In this document: piece by piece, positions 9,821 to 19,625 of the stretch
Layout: every line of letters starts with the position of its first letter
Numbering within the stretch: the first letter of the stretch is position 1
DNA from: Clostridia bacterium
GTDB lineage: Bacteria > Bacillota > Clostridia > Oscillospirales > Oscillospiraceae
Reading direction: 5' to 3'
DNA: 64,000 nt
NCBI GenBank assembly: GCA_009929315.1
Contig: SAAS01000001.1
Coordinates: 62,001 to 126,000, forward strand
The notes under the pieces: generated by a model
Seen by the model: only the letters and a program-made list of their open reading frames with translations
What the model was told of the DNA's origin: nothing
Database searches by the model: none
Program-made: the position numbers and the translations under genes

Positions 9821-9848
9821 AAGGGAACGGGCGTTTGCCCGTTCCCTT
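9821..9848. terminator. Bidirectional terminator between ABC permease and hpf
   Basis: Perfect 12-base stem AAGGGAACGGGC / GCCCGTTCCCTT with GTTT loop. An A-run precedes it and a T-rich stretch follows (after TTAAATATG), so it can end both convergent transcripts. Confidence 0.8.
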
Positions 9849-9862
9849 AAATATGTTTTTAT

Positions 9863-10396
9863 TTAATCAGCGTCGGAAATAAGTCCGTAGCCGCCGTTCT
9901 TGCGGCGATAGACGATTGCGAAAGCGTTGTCATCCGACTGGTTTTTAAAGGCATAGAACTCATGTTCCAAGAGGTTCATCTGCAAAATTGCCTCCTCCGG
10001 AGTCATGGGCTTCATGGGGAAGCGCTTTGAACGGACAATCTCAAAATCCTTTTCCTCTTCATCGGGAAAGCTTAAGTCCACAGGTTCCTTCTCGAAAGCG
10101 CCCTCGCGCAAACGCTTTTCCAGACGGGTCTTGTTCTTTTTTATCTGCCTGTCGATAGAAGCACAGGCCGAGTCGATGGAAGCGTGCATATCGCTTGTCA
10201 GCTCACTGACACGGTAGAACATGCCGTTGTTTTCAATGGTGACCTCAGCCTTATATCTGCCCCTTTCGGAGCTGAAAGTAATAAAGGCTTCTGCATCTCC
10301 GCGGAAGAAGCGATCAATCTTGCCGACCTTGCGCTCGGCATATTCTTTGATCTCATCAGGTACTTTAATTTTCTTTTCTGTGATAGTGAATTTCAT
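9863..10396 (-). CDS. hpf: Ribosome hibernation promoting factor, long form
   Basis: 177 residues from an ATG 9 bases after AAGGAG; an in-frame TTG just upstream is too close to the site. Residues 1-100 form the S30AE fold (MKFTITEKKIKVPDEIKEYA... with ERGRYKAEVTIENNG). Residues about 120-177 form the C-terminal dimerisation domain (EIVRSKRFPMKPMTPEEA, LLEHEFYAFKNQ, IVYRRKNGGYGLI). The long form makes 100S ribosome dimers in stationary phase. Monocistronic, with its own promoter. Confidence 0.93.
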   Translation of the reverse strand: MKFTITEKKIKVPDEIKEYAERKVGKIDRFFRGDAEAFITFSSERGRYKAEVTIENNGMFYRVSELTSDMHASIDSACASIDRQIKKNKTRLEKRLREGAFEKEPVDLSFPDEEEKDFEIVRSKRFPMKPMTPEEAILQMNLLEHEFYAFKNQSDDNAFAIVYRRKNGGYGLISDAD

Positions 10397-10479
10397 AAAG
10401 TCCAACTCCTTCTTTTGGCAAAACGCCTTGTTAATTTAGAGGTAAGTTTGTGGGACTTATTATCTTTTCCTCTTAATTT

Positions 10480-10507
10480 ATTATAGCATAAATCTTCTGT
10501 AACACAA
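10480..10507 (-). promoter_or_regulatory. hpf promoter
   Basis: On the minus strand TTGTGT (10502-10507), 16-base spacer, TATAAT (10480-10485), with a TG one base before the -10 (extended -10). Confidence 0.6.
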
Positions 10508-10568
10508 TCACATTCTTTCCGAAGGCTTACAGTCGATCATAAGGGAGGAGCGGTTTTTATTACAAGGC

Positions 10569-10955
10569 TTATATAAAAGCGATGGCTTCAATCTCGACCT
10601 TTACGTCCTTCGGAAGTCTTGAAACCTGAACGGCAGCTCTGGCGGGGCAATTTTCCGTGAAAAACTCGGTGTAAACTGCATTCATTGCTGCGAAATCGTT
10701 CATATCCGAAAGAAAAACCGTGGTTTTTACAACATCCTTAAGCTCTGCTCCGGCTGCTTTTAATACCGCTTTGACATTATTCAGTGACTGACGCGCCTGT
10801 GTTTCGATAGTACCGCCGGCAATGCTTCCGGTTACGGGGTCGAGCGGGATTTGTCCCGAAACAAAGACCGCTGTTCCCGTTGCCGCAACCCCCTGGGAAT
10901 ATGGACCGATTGCCGCCGGCGCCTCGGTTGTGGCAATTATTTTCTTTGTGCTCAT
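10569..10955 (-). CDS. ridA: RidA family 2-iminobutanoate/2-iminopropanoate deaminase
   Basis: 128 residues from the ATG that follows AAGGAG; the in-frame extension upstream is not family-like. The YjgF/YER057c/UK114 fold is evident: [21 protein letters not shown], then [20 protein letters not shown], and the C-terminal substrate loop [24 protein letters not shown], carrying the conserved Arg and Glu. It hydrolyses reactive enamine/imine products of PLP enzymes. Stand-alone gene. Confidence 0.93.
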   Translation of the reverse strand: MSTKKIIATTEAPAAIGPYSQGVAATGTAVFVSGQIPLDPVTGSIAGGTIETQARQSLNNVKAVLKAAGAELKDVVKTTVFLSDMNDFAAMNAVYTEFFTENCPARAAVQVSRLPKDVKVEIEAIAFI

Positions 10956-11024
10956 AATATTACGCTCCTTAATTAAATTTAGCTTTAAACGCATATTAGC
11001 GTTACGAATCAGTTTTATGATGAC

Positions 11025-11053
11025 AGTATAGCATATTATCTGTCGGAAATTAA
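11025..11053 (-). promoter_or_regulatory. ridA promoter
   Basis: Minus strand TTAATT (11048-11053), 17-base spacer, TATACT (11025-11030) preceded by TGC. The -35 is weak but the extended -10 is good. Confidence 0.45.
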
Positions 11054-11184
11054 GCTGTAATTAAGCGTAGGACCGATATTTCTACACTATCTACATTATT
11101 CACATACAAAAATACACAATTTGAATAAGTTCCACAAATTACGGAAATACAAGCGGACATTTATCTTTAAATTCCTATTTTCGG

Positions 11185-11212
11185 TTGAAAAACTGCAAAA
11201 AAGTGTTATCAT
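11185..11212 (+). promoter_or_regulatory. htpG promoter
   Basis: TTGAAA (11185-11190), 16-base spacer, TATCAT (11207-11212), about 45 bases before the htpG start. No CIRCE inverted repeat was seen, so HrcA control is not supported. Confidence 0.5.
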
Positions 11213-11258
11213 ATAGGTTGCGTTATATTTTCTTTAGCTTAGGAGGTTGCAGTAAACT

Positions 11259-13175
11259 ATGGCAAAAAAGCAATTTAAAACTGAATCAAAAAGAGTCCTG
11301 GATCTGATGATAAACTCAATCTATACGCACCCGGAAATCTTTTTAAGGGAGATTATATCAAATGCGAGCGACGCGATAGACAAGCTATGCTACCTTTCCC
11401 TGACAGACGAAAAGGTGGGTCTTTCACGTCAGGACTTCAAGATTAAGCTCGGCGTTTCCGAGGATACCCGCATAATCAGCGTATCCGATAACGGTATCGG
11501 CATGACTAAGGAAGAGCTTGAATCGAACCTGGGCGTTATCGCGAAGAGCGGCTCGCTAAAGTTTAAAGGCGAAATGGAAAAGACAGGTGAAGCCTCCGAT
11601 CTTGATATTATCGGTCAATTCGGTGTCGGCTTCTATTCCGCTTTCATGGTTTCCGACAAGGTTACCGTCATCACAAAGGCCTACGGCTCAGACACCGCCT
11701 ATAAGTGGGAGAGCGAGGGCACCGACGGATACACAATTGAGGAGTTCCATAAGGACAGCGTCGGAACCGATGTGATCATGCACATAAAAGAGGACGTTGA
11801 AGAGAGCGAATACACCAGATTTTTGAACGAAATGTCTATCGGACAGCTTGTCAAAAAATACAGCGACTTCATCCGCTGGCCCATCGTCATGGACGGCGTT
11901 GAAGTTGAAGAGGTTGAAACCGGCGAGCTTGACGAAGACGGAAAACCCCTAATGAAGCAGGTTCCGAAGACAGTCGAAGAGCTTATTAACAGCATGGTTC
12001 CGATATGGCAGCGCAGCAAGGACGAGGTTTCAAAAGAGGAAAGCGACGAATTCTATAAGAACATTTATTATGATTACGAAAACCCCGTTTCCACAATCCG
12101 CGTCAGCGCGGAGGGGCAGGTTTCCTATAAGGCGATGATTTTCATCCCCGGAAGAGCGCCCTCGGGCTTCTTCTCCGATCAGTTTGAGCCGGGGCTTCAG
12201 CTCTACTGCAACGGCGTAATGATTATGGAGCGGTGCAAGGATGTTATCCCCGACTGCTTCCGCTTTGTGCGCGGCGTCGTTGACAGTCCCGATTTTCCGC
12301 TCAACCTCTCCCGTGAAACCCTTCAGCACGGCAGGCAGCTTAAAATAATCTCCAACAACCTTGAAAAGAAAATCAAAAACGAGCTTAAACGGCTTATGGA
12401 CGAGGAACCTGAGGATTACGAGAAGTTTTACAATGCCTTCAGCCTCCATCTTAAATATGGTCTGGTCGCCAACCACGGCGAGAAAAAAGAGCTTTTAACC
12501 GACCTTCTGATGTTCTATTCCAGCAAGGAAAAGGAACTCGTTCCGCTTCGCGAATATAAGGAAAAAATGCCCGCGGAACAAACACGCATATATTACGTCT
12601 GTACAGAGAGCATAGCTCGCGCGGAAAATCTTCCGCAGGCCGAGCAGATTCGGGACAAGGGTTTTGAAATCCTGTATTTAACCGACGATGTGGACGATTT
12701 CATCATGCGCCAGCTCGAAAGCTACGAAGGCATTAAATTCTGCAATATAACAAACGACGATCTGGGGCTTGAATCCGAAGAGGAAAAATCCGAAGCGGAT
12801 AAAAAGCAGGATGAATATCGCGAGATTCTCGATTTTGTCAAGGAAACTCTCGGGGACAGCGTTACTGACGTTCGCCTTAGCCATAAGCTCAAGAGCCATC
12901 CCGTTTATCTCACCTCGGACGGCGACATTTCCATAGAGATGGAAAAATATTTCGCGGTAATGAAAAACGAGGCCGCCCAGAACATCAAGGCAAAGAAAGT
13001 GCTTGAGCTAAACAGCGAGCACCACGCCTTTAAAGCCCTTGAGGAAGCTTATAAAGACGACAGGGAAAAAGCAGAAAAGCTTGCCAAGATTCTATTATCC
13101 CAGGGTCTTCTGATCGCAGGTCTGCCCCTTGAAAACGCCGCCGAATACACAGAGCTTATCTGCCAACTGTTTTAA
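11259..13175 (+). CDS. htpG: Molecular chaperone HtpG (Hsp90)
   Basis: 638 residues, normal for bacterial Hsp90. The N-terminal GHKL ATPase carries REIISNASDAIDKLCYL, VSDNGIGMTKEEL, and the lid GQFGVGFYSAFMVSDKV. The middle domain holds the catalytic-arginine loop FPLNLSRETLQHGRQLK, and the C-terminal dimerisation domain follows. A strong AGGAGG ribosome site precedes the ATG. Cytoplasmic ATP-dependent chaperone; single-gene unit. Confidence 0.97.
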   Translation: MAKKQFKTESKRVLDLMINSIYTHPEIFLREIISNASDAIDKLCYLSLTDEKVGLSRQDFKIKLGVSEDTRIISVSDNGIGMTKEELESNLGVIAKSGSLKFKGEMEKTGEASDLDIIGQFGVGFYSAFMVSDKVTVITKAYGSDTAYKWESEGTDGYTIEEFHKDSVGTDVIMHIKEDVEESEYTRFLNEMSIGQLVKKYSDFIRWPIVMDGVEVEEVETGELDEDGKPLMKQVPKTVEELINSMVPIWQRSKDEVSKEESDEFYKNIYYDYENPVSTIRVSAEGQVSYKAMIFIPGRAPSGFFSDQFEPGLQLYCNGVMIMERCKDVIPDCFRFVRGVVDSPDFPLNLSRETLQHGRQLKIISNNLEKKIKNELKRLMDEEPEDYEKFYNAFSLHLKYGLVANHGEKKELLTDLLMFYSSKEKELVPLREYKEKMPAEQTRIYYVCTESIARAENLPQAEQIRDKGFEILYLTDDVDDFIMRQLESYEGIKFCNITNDDLGLESEEEKSEADKKQDEYREILDFVKETLGDSVTDVRLSHKLKSHPVYLTSDGDISIEMEKYFAVMKNEAAQNIKAKKVLELNSEHHAFKALEEAYKDDREKAEKLAKILLSQGLLIAGLPLENAAEYTELICQLF

Positions 13176-13411
13176 ACGATTATCTCGACAGAAGTTTTTG
13201 GACAAGCCGACAAGCGTTTCACCTGAAATGCTTGTCGGCGAAGTCCGTAAATCACGCTTTTTCCGCGTATGCGGAGTCATCCGTAGCACATTACATTGAC
13301 AGCAGCTGTCATTTTAATATAAAATGAAGTTTATGATAAATACCGAATTGTCTGACGGACGGTAGTTTTTATCCGCGCGGCGCGTAAAAAACTCGGAAAG
13401 GAGTGCACGAT

Positions 13412-14662
13412 ATGGACAGAATGCTCGGAATATATATACACATACCCTTCTGCGCGAGCAAGTGCTCTTATTGTGATTTTTATTCGCTCGCGGGGCAAGA
13501 AAGCAAAATGGAAAATTATCAGCGCGCTCTGATAAAGCACATTGAGGAAGCCGCGCCCCAGCTTGAACCCTACTACATTGATACGATTTATTTCGGCGGG
13601 GGAACTCCGAGTTTTTACGGGGCGAAAAATATATGCGAAATATTCAACACCTTGAAACGGACAGCGAAGGTTTTAAAAACAGCCGAGGTCACCGTTGAAA
13701 TGAATCCCGACAGCGTCAAGCAAAACGACCTAAAGATGCTCCGTGCCGAGGGCGTCAACAGAATTTCTCTGGGAGTTCAGTCGGCAAACGATGATATTTT
13801 GAGACTTATCGGACGCCGCCACACCTTCAAACAGGCGGAACAGGCGGTTAGACTTTGCCGAGCAGAGGGCTTTGATAATATCAGCATTGACCTCATCTAT
13901 GGTCTGCCGAGCCAGACGAAAAACGACTGGGCGGACACGCTTTCAAAGTCGATTGCGCTTCGTCCCCAGCATTTTTCCTGCTACGGCCTAAAAATCGAGG
14001 ACGGAACCCCCATTTGCAAATATCAGGGCTCAGAGATTCTACCGAGCGATGACGAGCAGGCGGACATGTATCTTTACATGACGGACATTCTCGAGCATTA
14101 CGGGTATCCGCAGTACGAGATTTCAAACTTTTCGTTGCCCTCAAAAGAATCGAAGCACAACCTTAAATACTGGCGGCTGGATGACTACATGGGCTTTGGC
14201 CCGGGAGCGCATTCTTGTGTGGACGGCGTGCGTTACAGCTATGTTCGCGATTTGGATAAGTATATTGACGGTGTTTTCGGGAAAACCGAAATCATAGATG
14301 AATACGAAAAAACAGAGAAACTCGACAGGGCGGCGGAGTACATTATGCTCGGCATGAGAACCGTTCGCGGCATATCCAGAAACGAGTATAATCTTGTGTA
14401 CAGAAGCGGATTTGACAGGATCGAATACCTTCTCGGCGAGTACGAAAAAAAGGGCTGGGCAAAACTGAGCGGAGATCGTTGGAGTTTCACCTCATCGGGC
14501 TTTCTTCTTTCCAACTTGCTTATCGGCACACTGCTTGAAGCTCAGTCGCAGGAGAAAATCGGCGTAAATCCATGGATAGCTGAAACGGAACCGGCACAGA
14601 CGGATACCGAGTTTTCGGAAACCGAGAACGCAGCCTCAATAACGGAAAACAGCGCCGAGTAA
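13412..14662 (+). CDS. hemW: Radical SAM heme chaperone HemW
   Basis: 416 residues from an ATG eight bases after AAAGGAG. Cys14, Cys18 and Cys21 form the radical-SAM CxxxCxxC in the context PFCASKCSYCDF. The Phe after the third Cys (CxF instead of CxC) distinguishes HemW from the true coproporphyrinogen dehydrogenase HemN. Other family blocks are YFGGGTPS, VTVEMNPDSV, NRISLGVQSANDDILRLIGR and LKYWRLDDYMGFGPGAHS. It binds heme and delivers it to cytochromes. The last 35 or so residues are an unusual acidic Glu/Thr/Ser-rich tail beyond the normal end of the family. Confidence 0.92.
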   Translation: MDRMLGIYIHIPFCASKCSYCDFYSLAGQESKMENYQRALIKHIEEAAPQLEPYYIDTIYFGGGTPSFYGAKNICEIFNTLKRTAKVLKTAEVTVEMNPDSVKQNDLKMLRAEGVNRISLGVQSANDDILRLIGRRHTFKQAEQAVRLCRAEGFDNISIDLIYGLPSQTKNDWADTLSKSIALRPQHFSCYGLKIEDGTPICKYQGSEILPSDDEQADMYLYMTDILEHYGYPQYEISNFSLPSKESKHNLKYWRLDDYMGFGPGAHSCVDGVRYSYVRDLDKYIDGVFGKTEIIDEYEKTEKLDRAAEYIMLGMRTVRGISRNEYNLVYRSGFDRIEYLLGEYEKKGWAKLSGDRWSFTSSGFLLSNLLIGTLLEAQSQEKIGVNPWIAETEPAQTDTEFSETENAASITENSAE

Positions 14663-14730
14663 TGAAAGCGGATTCATCAACGCATACAATTACTTAATAA
14701 CAGCACAATATAGATACAACTTAAGGGGAA

Positions 14731-16518
14731 GTGGACAACATAAAACTGGTCAGCGAAAAAAAATCAAACACCGGAGCTTCATCCGAGTCGGGCAGACATC
14801 TGAAGTCCGCTCAGGCGCAAAGCAGCCGGAGCGGAAATTCGCAGGGAGAGCCCGCAAAGAAAACGTTACAGCCCGTGGTCAAGAAAGCTCCCAAGATGAA
14901 AAAACAGAAGGGTAACGGCGGCAGAAAGGCAATTATAGTTGTCGCTGTCATAATAGCCGTTGTTTTTGCCGCGTTTGTGGGGCTGGGCGTTTATGCCAAC
15001 GGCCTTGACACTATTTTCCCCAATGTCATTATGGAGGGTGTCCGCCTTGAGGGAATGACTGTTTCAGAAGCGGCCGATACCCTTGTCGCAAACAACATCG
15101 GAACGCAGGACGACAGGCTTTTAAATGTAAGTCTCCCCGCGGGAATTGAGCTCAGCATAAGCGCGAAGGACGCGGGCTGCTATCTGACAGCGCCCGATGC
15201 CGCAGTCTATGCTTATGACAACTGCCACGGCGGCGGGTTTATTTCCAACACCTTAAGCTACATAAAGTGCGTTTTCGGGGGTATGAAGCTCACGGCTACA
15301 AGCGCGGACAAGCTTGACGAGAGCTATCTTCACGAGAAAATTGATGAGGCAGTCAAGCAGGCAAGTTTGGCTCTCATGGAGTCCAGCGTTGAAATCGGCG
15401 AGGAGAGCATTACTGTTGTAAAGGGCGCAAGCGCCGTTAAAATTGACTCCGAAAAGCTTTTCGACACGGTTAAGCAGGCGCTTATTAGCGGAAATTTCGA
15501 CGCCATTAAATACACCGCGGAAACAGTGGACGGCGCGGACGCCGGAGAAATTGACCTTCAGGAGCTCTATGATACAGTATTCGAGGAGCCTGTCGACGCC
15601 GAGTATAATCCTGAAACCAAACAGGCGACGGAGCACGTTGTCGGCAGAAGTTTTGACATTGAGGGCGCGCAAAAGCTCTGGGACGAGGCTGAAAACGGCG
15701 ACCAAGTTATAATTCCTCTTATTTTAACAGAGCCGGAAATCACAACTGAAAAGCTTAATTCCATGCTTTTCGCTGACCTTCTGGCACAGAAAACCACAAC
15801 TCTCGTCGGGAGCAGCGCAGCCAGAATCAATAACGTGACCCGTGCGGCGGCCTCTATAAACGGTTTGGTTTTAAATCCCGGGGAGGAGTTTTCTTATAAC
15901 AAAACACTGGGACAGCGCACAACCGCGGCAGGCTATCAGGCCGCCGGAGCTTATTCGGGCGGACAGGTTGTTTCCGAAATCGGCGGCGGAATCTGCCAGG
16001 TATCTTCCACGCTCTATTACTGCACTTTGATTTCAAACCTCGAAATAGTTGACAGATCCTGCCATTATTTCGGAGTTCCCTACCTTCCCGCCGGACTTGA
16101 CGCAACGGTCAGCTGGCCCAGCCCCGATTTCAAATTTAAAAACAATGGACAGTATCCGATTAAAATTCAGGCCTCTGTGGATAAAACCGCAAACGCTCTC
16201 GTCGTTAAGATTTACGGTTCTAACCCCGAAGGCATCAGAGTTGAAATGACTACCAGCACATGGCAGTTGGCGGATGGCTACGGCGCGCAGTCAGTGCGCA
16301 CCGTTTATGACAAGGACGGAAATGTGATAAGCTCGAAGAACGAAGCCAAAAGCAGATATTATTATCACACCTCGCCCAGCCCCTCCCCAAGTGCTTCGGA
16401 GTCCCCCAGCGCTTCGCCCTCTCCCAGTTCCTCCGAAGCGCCAACTCCGACACAGCCTGTAACCCCAACGCCGGGGACATCGGTTGAGCCCGTATCGGGG
16501 ACAAATATTGCCGGATAG
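14731..16518 (+). CDS. VanW-domain cell-envelope protein with PG_binding_4-like region
   Basis: 595 residues. A basic, low-complexity cytoplasmic start (residues 1-65) leads into one membrane segment (67-88, KAIIVVAVIIAVVFAAFVGL), so the rest is external. An external region at about 95-350 fits the PG_binding_4 type. The VanW domain spans about 360-500, with INNVTRAAASINGLVLNPG, EEFSYNKTLGQRT, SEIGGGICQVSSTLYYC and DATVSWPSPDFKFKN. The tail (555-595) is Ser/Pro/Thr-rich, perhaps wall-spanning. The GTG start follows AAGGGG at short spacing and is the least certain part. This family (YoaR-like) is associated with vancomycin-cluster and peptidoglycan proteins; its biochemical activity is not established. 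Confidence 0.85.
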   Translation: MDNIKLVSEKKSNTGASSESGRHLKSAQAQSSRSGNSQGEPAKKTLQPVVKKAPKMKKQKGNGGRKAIIVVAVIIAVVFAAFVGLGVYANGLDTIFPNVIMEGVRLEGMTVSEAADTLVANNIGTQDDRLLNVSLPAGIELSISAKDAGCYLTAPDAAVYAYDNCHGGGFISNTLSYIKCVFGGMKLTATSADKLDESYLHEKIDEAVKQASLALMESSVEIGEESITVVKGASAVKIDSEKLFDTVKQALISGNFDAIKYTAETVDGADAGEIDLQELYDTVFEEPVDAEYNPETKQATEHVVGRSFDIEGAQKLWDEAENGDQVIIPLILTEPEITTEKLNSMLFADLLAQKTTTLVGSSAARINNVTRAAASINGLVLNPGEEFSYNKTLGQRTTAAGYQAAGAYSGGQVVSEIGGGICQVSSTLYYCTLISNLEIVDRSCHYFGVPYLPAGLDATVSWPSPDFKFKNNGQYPIKIQASVDKTANALVVKIYGSNPEGIRVEMTTSTWQLADGYGAQSVRTVYDKDGNVISSKNEAKSRYYYHTSPSPSPSASESPSASPSPSSSEAPTPTQPVTPTPGTSVEPVSGTNIAG

Positions 16519-16639
16519 CTCTCGGCACAATTTACAAATATGACAAACGACAAAGTCAATAAGAGCAGTTCGGGATTTTTGCAAAAGTAAAGCGCAGCGG
16601 GCTTTGCCTTGCGCGCCTTAAAATACAGGAGGAAACAAC

Positions 16640-18568
16640 ATGAGCAAAGGAACATTCTACATCACTACACCGATTTATTATCCGTCGGACAAGCTGCACA
16701 TCGGTCACGCTTATTGCACCGTTGCAACGGACACTATTGCCCGCTATAAGCGAATGTGCGGCTATGATGTTATGTTCCTCACAGGTACGGATGAGCACGG
16801 CCAAAAGATTGAGGAAAAGGCCAAGGCTAAGGGCGTAACGCCCAAGCAGTTTGTCGACAATATCGTTGAAGGCAAGGGCGGCATACTCGACCTGTGGAAG
16901 CTCATGAACATCTCAAACGACCGCTTTATACGCACGACGGACGACTATCACGTTGAGGCGATTCAGAATATTTTCAAAAAAATGTACGACAAGGGCGACA
17001 TCTACAAGGGCTCATACAAGGGAAAATATTGTACCCCCTGCGAGAGTTTCTGGACGGAAAGCCAGCTCAAGGACGGCAAATGTCCCGACTGCGGACGCGA
17101 GGTTCACGACGCCCAGGAAGAGGCCTATTTCTTCCGCCTTTCAAAGTATGCGGACAGGGTTCAGGCGCTTTTGGAAACCCCCGGTTTTCTTGAGCCCGCC
17201 TCCCGCGTTAACGAGATGATCAACAACTTCATAAAACCCGGACTTGAGGATCTCTGCGTTTCGCGCACAACCTTTTCATGGGGCATACCCGTGACATTTG
17301 ATCCGGGGCACGTCGTTTATGTCTGGGTTGACGCGCTTTCAAACTATATCACCGCGCTCGGCTACGCCAATGGCAAGTATGACGATTTTGAAAAATACTG
17401 GCCCGCCGTGCACATGGTCGGGAAGGAAATTGTCCGCTTCCACTCCATTATCTGGCCCGCGATGCTCATGAGTTTAGAGCTGCCTATGCCCAAAAAAGTT
17501 TACGGTCACGGCTGGCTACTCATGGACGGCGGCAAAATGTCAAAGTCGAAGGGCAATGTGGTTGACCCCTATCTGCTCTCGGAGCGCTACGGAGTTGACA
17601 GCCTGCGCTATTTTCTCATGCGCGATTTTCCGCTCGGCAGCGACGGCAGCTTTACAAACGAGCTGCTCATTAACCGCATTAACTCCGACCTTGCCAACGA
17701 TTTCGGAAACCTTGTTTCCCGAACAGTGGCAATGGTACTGAAATACTTCGACGGAACCCTGCCTGCGGAGAGAGAAGCGGCGCCTGTTGATGATGAGCTT
17801 ATCGGCATGGCAAAGAGCCTGCGCGATATATACGAGCAGAACATGGAAAGCTATCTAACACAGGCGGCGGTGCTCGAGGTCTTCAAGGTCATCTCCCGTG
17901 CGAACAAATATATTGACGAAACCGCCCCTTGGGTGCTTGCCAAGGACGATAATAACAGGGCAAGGCTCGCCACGGTCATGTATAACCTCTTGGAAACAAT
18001 CCGCATAACCACAACTCTGCTCCAGCCCGTAATGCCTGATAGCTGTGAAAAGGCTTTCGCACAAATCGGCGCGGAAGAAAAGGACAAGCTCTGGGAAAAC
18101 GCCAAAACTTTCGGTATTCTGCCATCTAACGTCACGGTTATAAAGGGCGACACGCTGTTTCCACGTATCGACTTGGAAAAAGAGCTTGCCTATCTTGAGG
18201 AGCTTGGCGCTCCGAAGACACAGCCCGAGCCCGAAGCGGTTCCTGATGTCACGATAGACGAATTTGCGAAGGTTCGTATGACGGTGTGCAAGGTGCTCGA
18301 ATGTGAAAATGTAAAAAAATCCGAGAAGCTGCTGCGCTTTAAGCTCGATGACGGCTCGGGAACGCCGCGCCAGATTTTCTCCGGCATTGCAAAATTTTAT
18401 AAGCCCGAGGAGCTAATCGGCAAAACCGTTGTTGCCTGCACAAACCTGCCTCCGCGCAAGATGATGGGCGAGGAATCAAACGGCATGCTCCTGTCCGCGG
18501 AAAAAGAAGGAGTTTTGAATCTGCTCATGCTTGACGACTCTGTACCGGCAGGCTCAACCATTTGCTGA
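16640..18568 (+). CDS. metG: Methionyl-tRNA synthetase
   Basis: 642 residues. Class I motifs: HIGH variant HIGHAYC near residue 22 and KMSKS near 298 (GGKMSKSKGNVV). The zinc knuckle has Cys131, Cys134, Cys148 and Cys151 (CTPC and CPDC). A C-terminal EMAPII/Trbp111-type tRNA-binding domain follows (residues about 535-642, from TIDEFAKVRMTVCKVLECE), the dimerising form usual in Firmicutes. AGGAGG lies nine bases before the ATG. No T-box leader was seen in the 120-base upstream gap. Confidence 0.97.
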   Translation: MSKGTFYITTPIYYPSDKLHIGHAYCTVATDTIARYKRMCGYDVMFLTGTDEHGQKIEEKAKAKGVTPKQFVDNIVEGKGGILDLWKLMNISNDRFIRTTDDYHVEAIQNIFKKMYDKGDIYKGSYKGKYCTPCESFWTESQLKDGKCPDCGREVHDAQEEAYFFRLSKYADRVQALLETPGFLEPASRVNEMINNFIKPGLEDLCVSRTTFSWGIPVTFDPGHVVYVWVDALSNYITALGYANGKYDDFEKYWPAVHMVGKEIVRFHSIIWPAMLMSLELPMPKKVYGHGWLLMDGGKMSKSKGNVVDPYLLSERYGVDSLRYFLMRDFPLGSDGSFTNELLINRINSDLANDFGNLVSRTVAMVLKYFDGTLPAEREAAPVDDELIGMAKSLRDIYEQNMESYLTQAAVLEVFKVISRANKYIDETAPWVLAKDDNNRARLATVMYNLLETIRITTTLLQPVMPDSCEKAFAQIGAEEKDKLWENAKTFGILPSNVTVIKGDTLFPRIDLEKELAYLEELGAPKTQPEPEAVPDVTIDEFAKVRMTVCKVLECENVKKSEKLLRFKLDDGSGTPRQIFSGIAKFYKPEELIGKTVVACTNLPPRKMMGEESNGMLLSAEKEGVLNLLMLDDSVPAGSTIC

Positions 18569-18587
18569 AGAACACAAATTATCATTA

Positions 18588-18623
18588 AAAATGCTTCATC
18601 TCATCTGAGATGAAGCATTTTTT
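18588..18623. terminator. Bidirectional terminator between metG and mnmA
   Basis: Perfect 16-base stem AAAATGCTTCATCTCA / TGAGATGAAGCATTTT with a two-base loop, T-run on both strands; ends the convergent metG and mnmA transcripts. Confidence 0.88.
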
Positions 18624-18626
18624 GTG

Positions 18627-19625
18627 TTACACTATAAAGCCGCCGCCGATTACTTCTTCGCCGATATAGAATACCGCCGACTGACCCTTTGTCGGAGCGC
18701 GGACAGGCGCTTTAAATATCACTTGTGCTCCGCTTTCTGTCGGCTCAACGATTGCCGGGAAGCTGAGCTTCGAGTGGCGGACCCGCACCTCGGCCTCAAA
18801 CTTATCGTCTTTCGGTACGAGCCAGTTTACGTCCATGACGCCGATTTTATTTACAAAAAGCTCCTCGCCGTCGGATAAAACTACCTCGTTTGTGTCTGGG
18901 CGGATTTCGGAAACGAAAATTCTTTTGGCTGCGGCGATATTCAGGCCGCGCCGCTGTCCGACAGTATAACGATGAATGCCGCGGTGCCGTCCGAGCACTT
19001 TTCCGTTTTCATCCACAAAGTTCCCCTCGGGCGGGACGATTCCGCGAGCTTCGATATAGGCGCCGTAATCCTTATCGGGAATGAAGCAGATTTCCATACT
19101 TGCCGCTTTGTGCGCGGCGGGCAAACCAAAGCCCTCGGCAAGCTTTCGCACCTCAAGCTTGTTGTAATCTCCGAGCGGCAACTTAAGGCGTTCGAGCTGC
19201 TCTTTTTTCAATCTGCAAAGCATATAGCTCTGGTCGTTATCCGGCTCGCCCTTGAAGAGCCTACCGTCTGAAACCCTAGCATAATGTCCCGTTGAGATAA
19301 AATCGGCGCAGATAATGTCTGCATACTCCAACAATGTCTTAAACTTAACATTCGGATTGCACAGCACACAGGGGTTGGGCGTTTCCCCTCGAAGATAGGC
19401 CTCCACAAACGGACGGCAAACCTTTTCCTCAAGCGCGGCGGAAATGTCCGCTATTTCAAGAGGAATACCAAGGTTTTCGGCAGCCGCCTTCGCATCCTCT
19501 CGAGAGGCTTCTCCCGCGATATCGAGGTAAAGCCCGAAGACCTCATAGCCCTCATTGAGCAGCAGCTTTGCGGCTACGGCGGAATCCACGCCACCTGAAA
19601 GCCCTAAAACGAGCTTTTTATTCAC
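18627..19625 (-). CDS. mnmA: tRNA-specific 2-thiouridylase MnmA
   Basis: 332 residues from a GTG seven bases after AAGGAGG; the longer in-frame extension lies inside mnmG. PP-loop ATP site [10 protein letters not shown], and the catalytic cysteine pair Cys86 (in NPCVLCN) and Cys180 (in [13 protein letters not shown]). C-terminal tRNA-contact strands ([13 protein letters not shown]). It installs the 2-thio group at U34 of Lys, Glu and Gln tRNAs. The start codon lies within the last codons of mnmG, so both wobble-uridine modification enzymes are translated from one message. Somewhat shorter than the 350-370 residues usual elsewhere. Confidence 0.94.
   Translation of the reverse strand: MNKKLVLGLSGGVDSAVAAKLLLNEGYEVFGLYLDIAGEASREDAKAAAENLGIPLEIADISAALEEKVCRPFVEAYLRGETPNPCVLCNPNVKFKTLLEYADIICADFISTGHYARVSDGRLFKGEPDNDQSYMLCRLKKEQLERLKLPLGDYNKLEVRKLAEGFGLPAAHKAASMEICFIPDKDYGAYIEARGIVPPEGNFVDENGKVLGRHRGIHRYTVGQRRGLNIAAAKRIFVSEIRPDTNEVVLSDGEELFVNKIGVMDVNWLVPKDDKFEAEVRVRHSKLSFPAIVEPTESGAQVIFKAPVRAPTKGQSAVFYIGEEVIGGGFIV

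Noticed and set aside
10995..11258. CIRCE element upstream of htpG
   Set aside because: Looked for the TTAGCACTC-N9-GAGTGCTAA repeat and did not find it.
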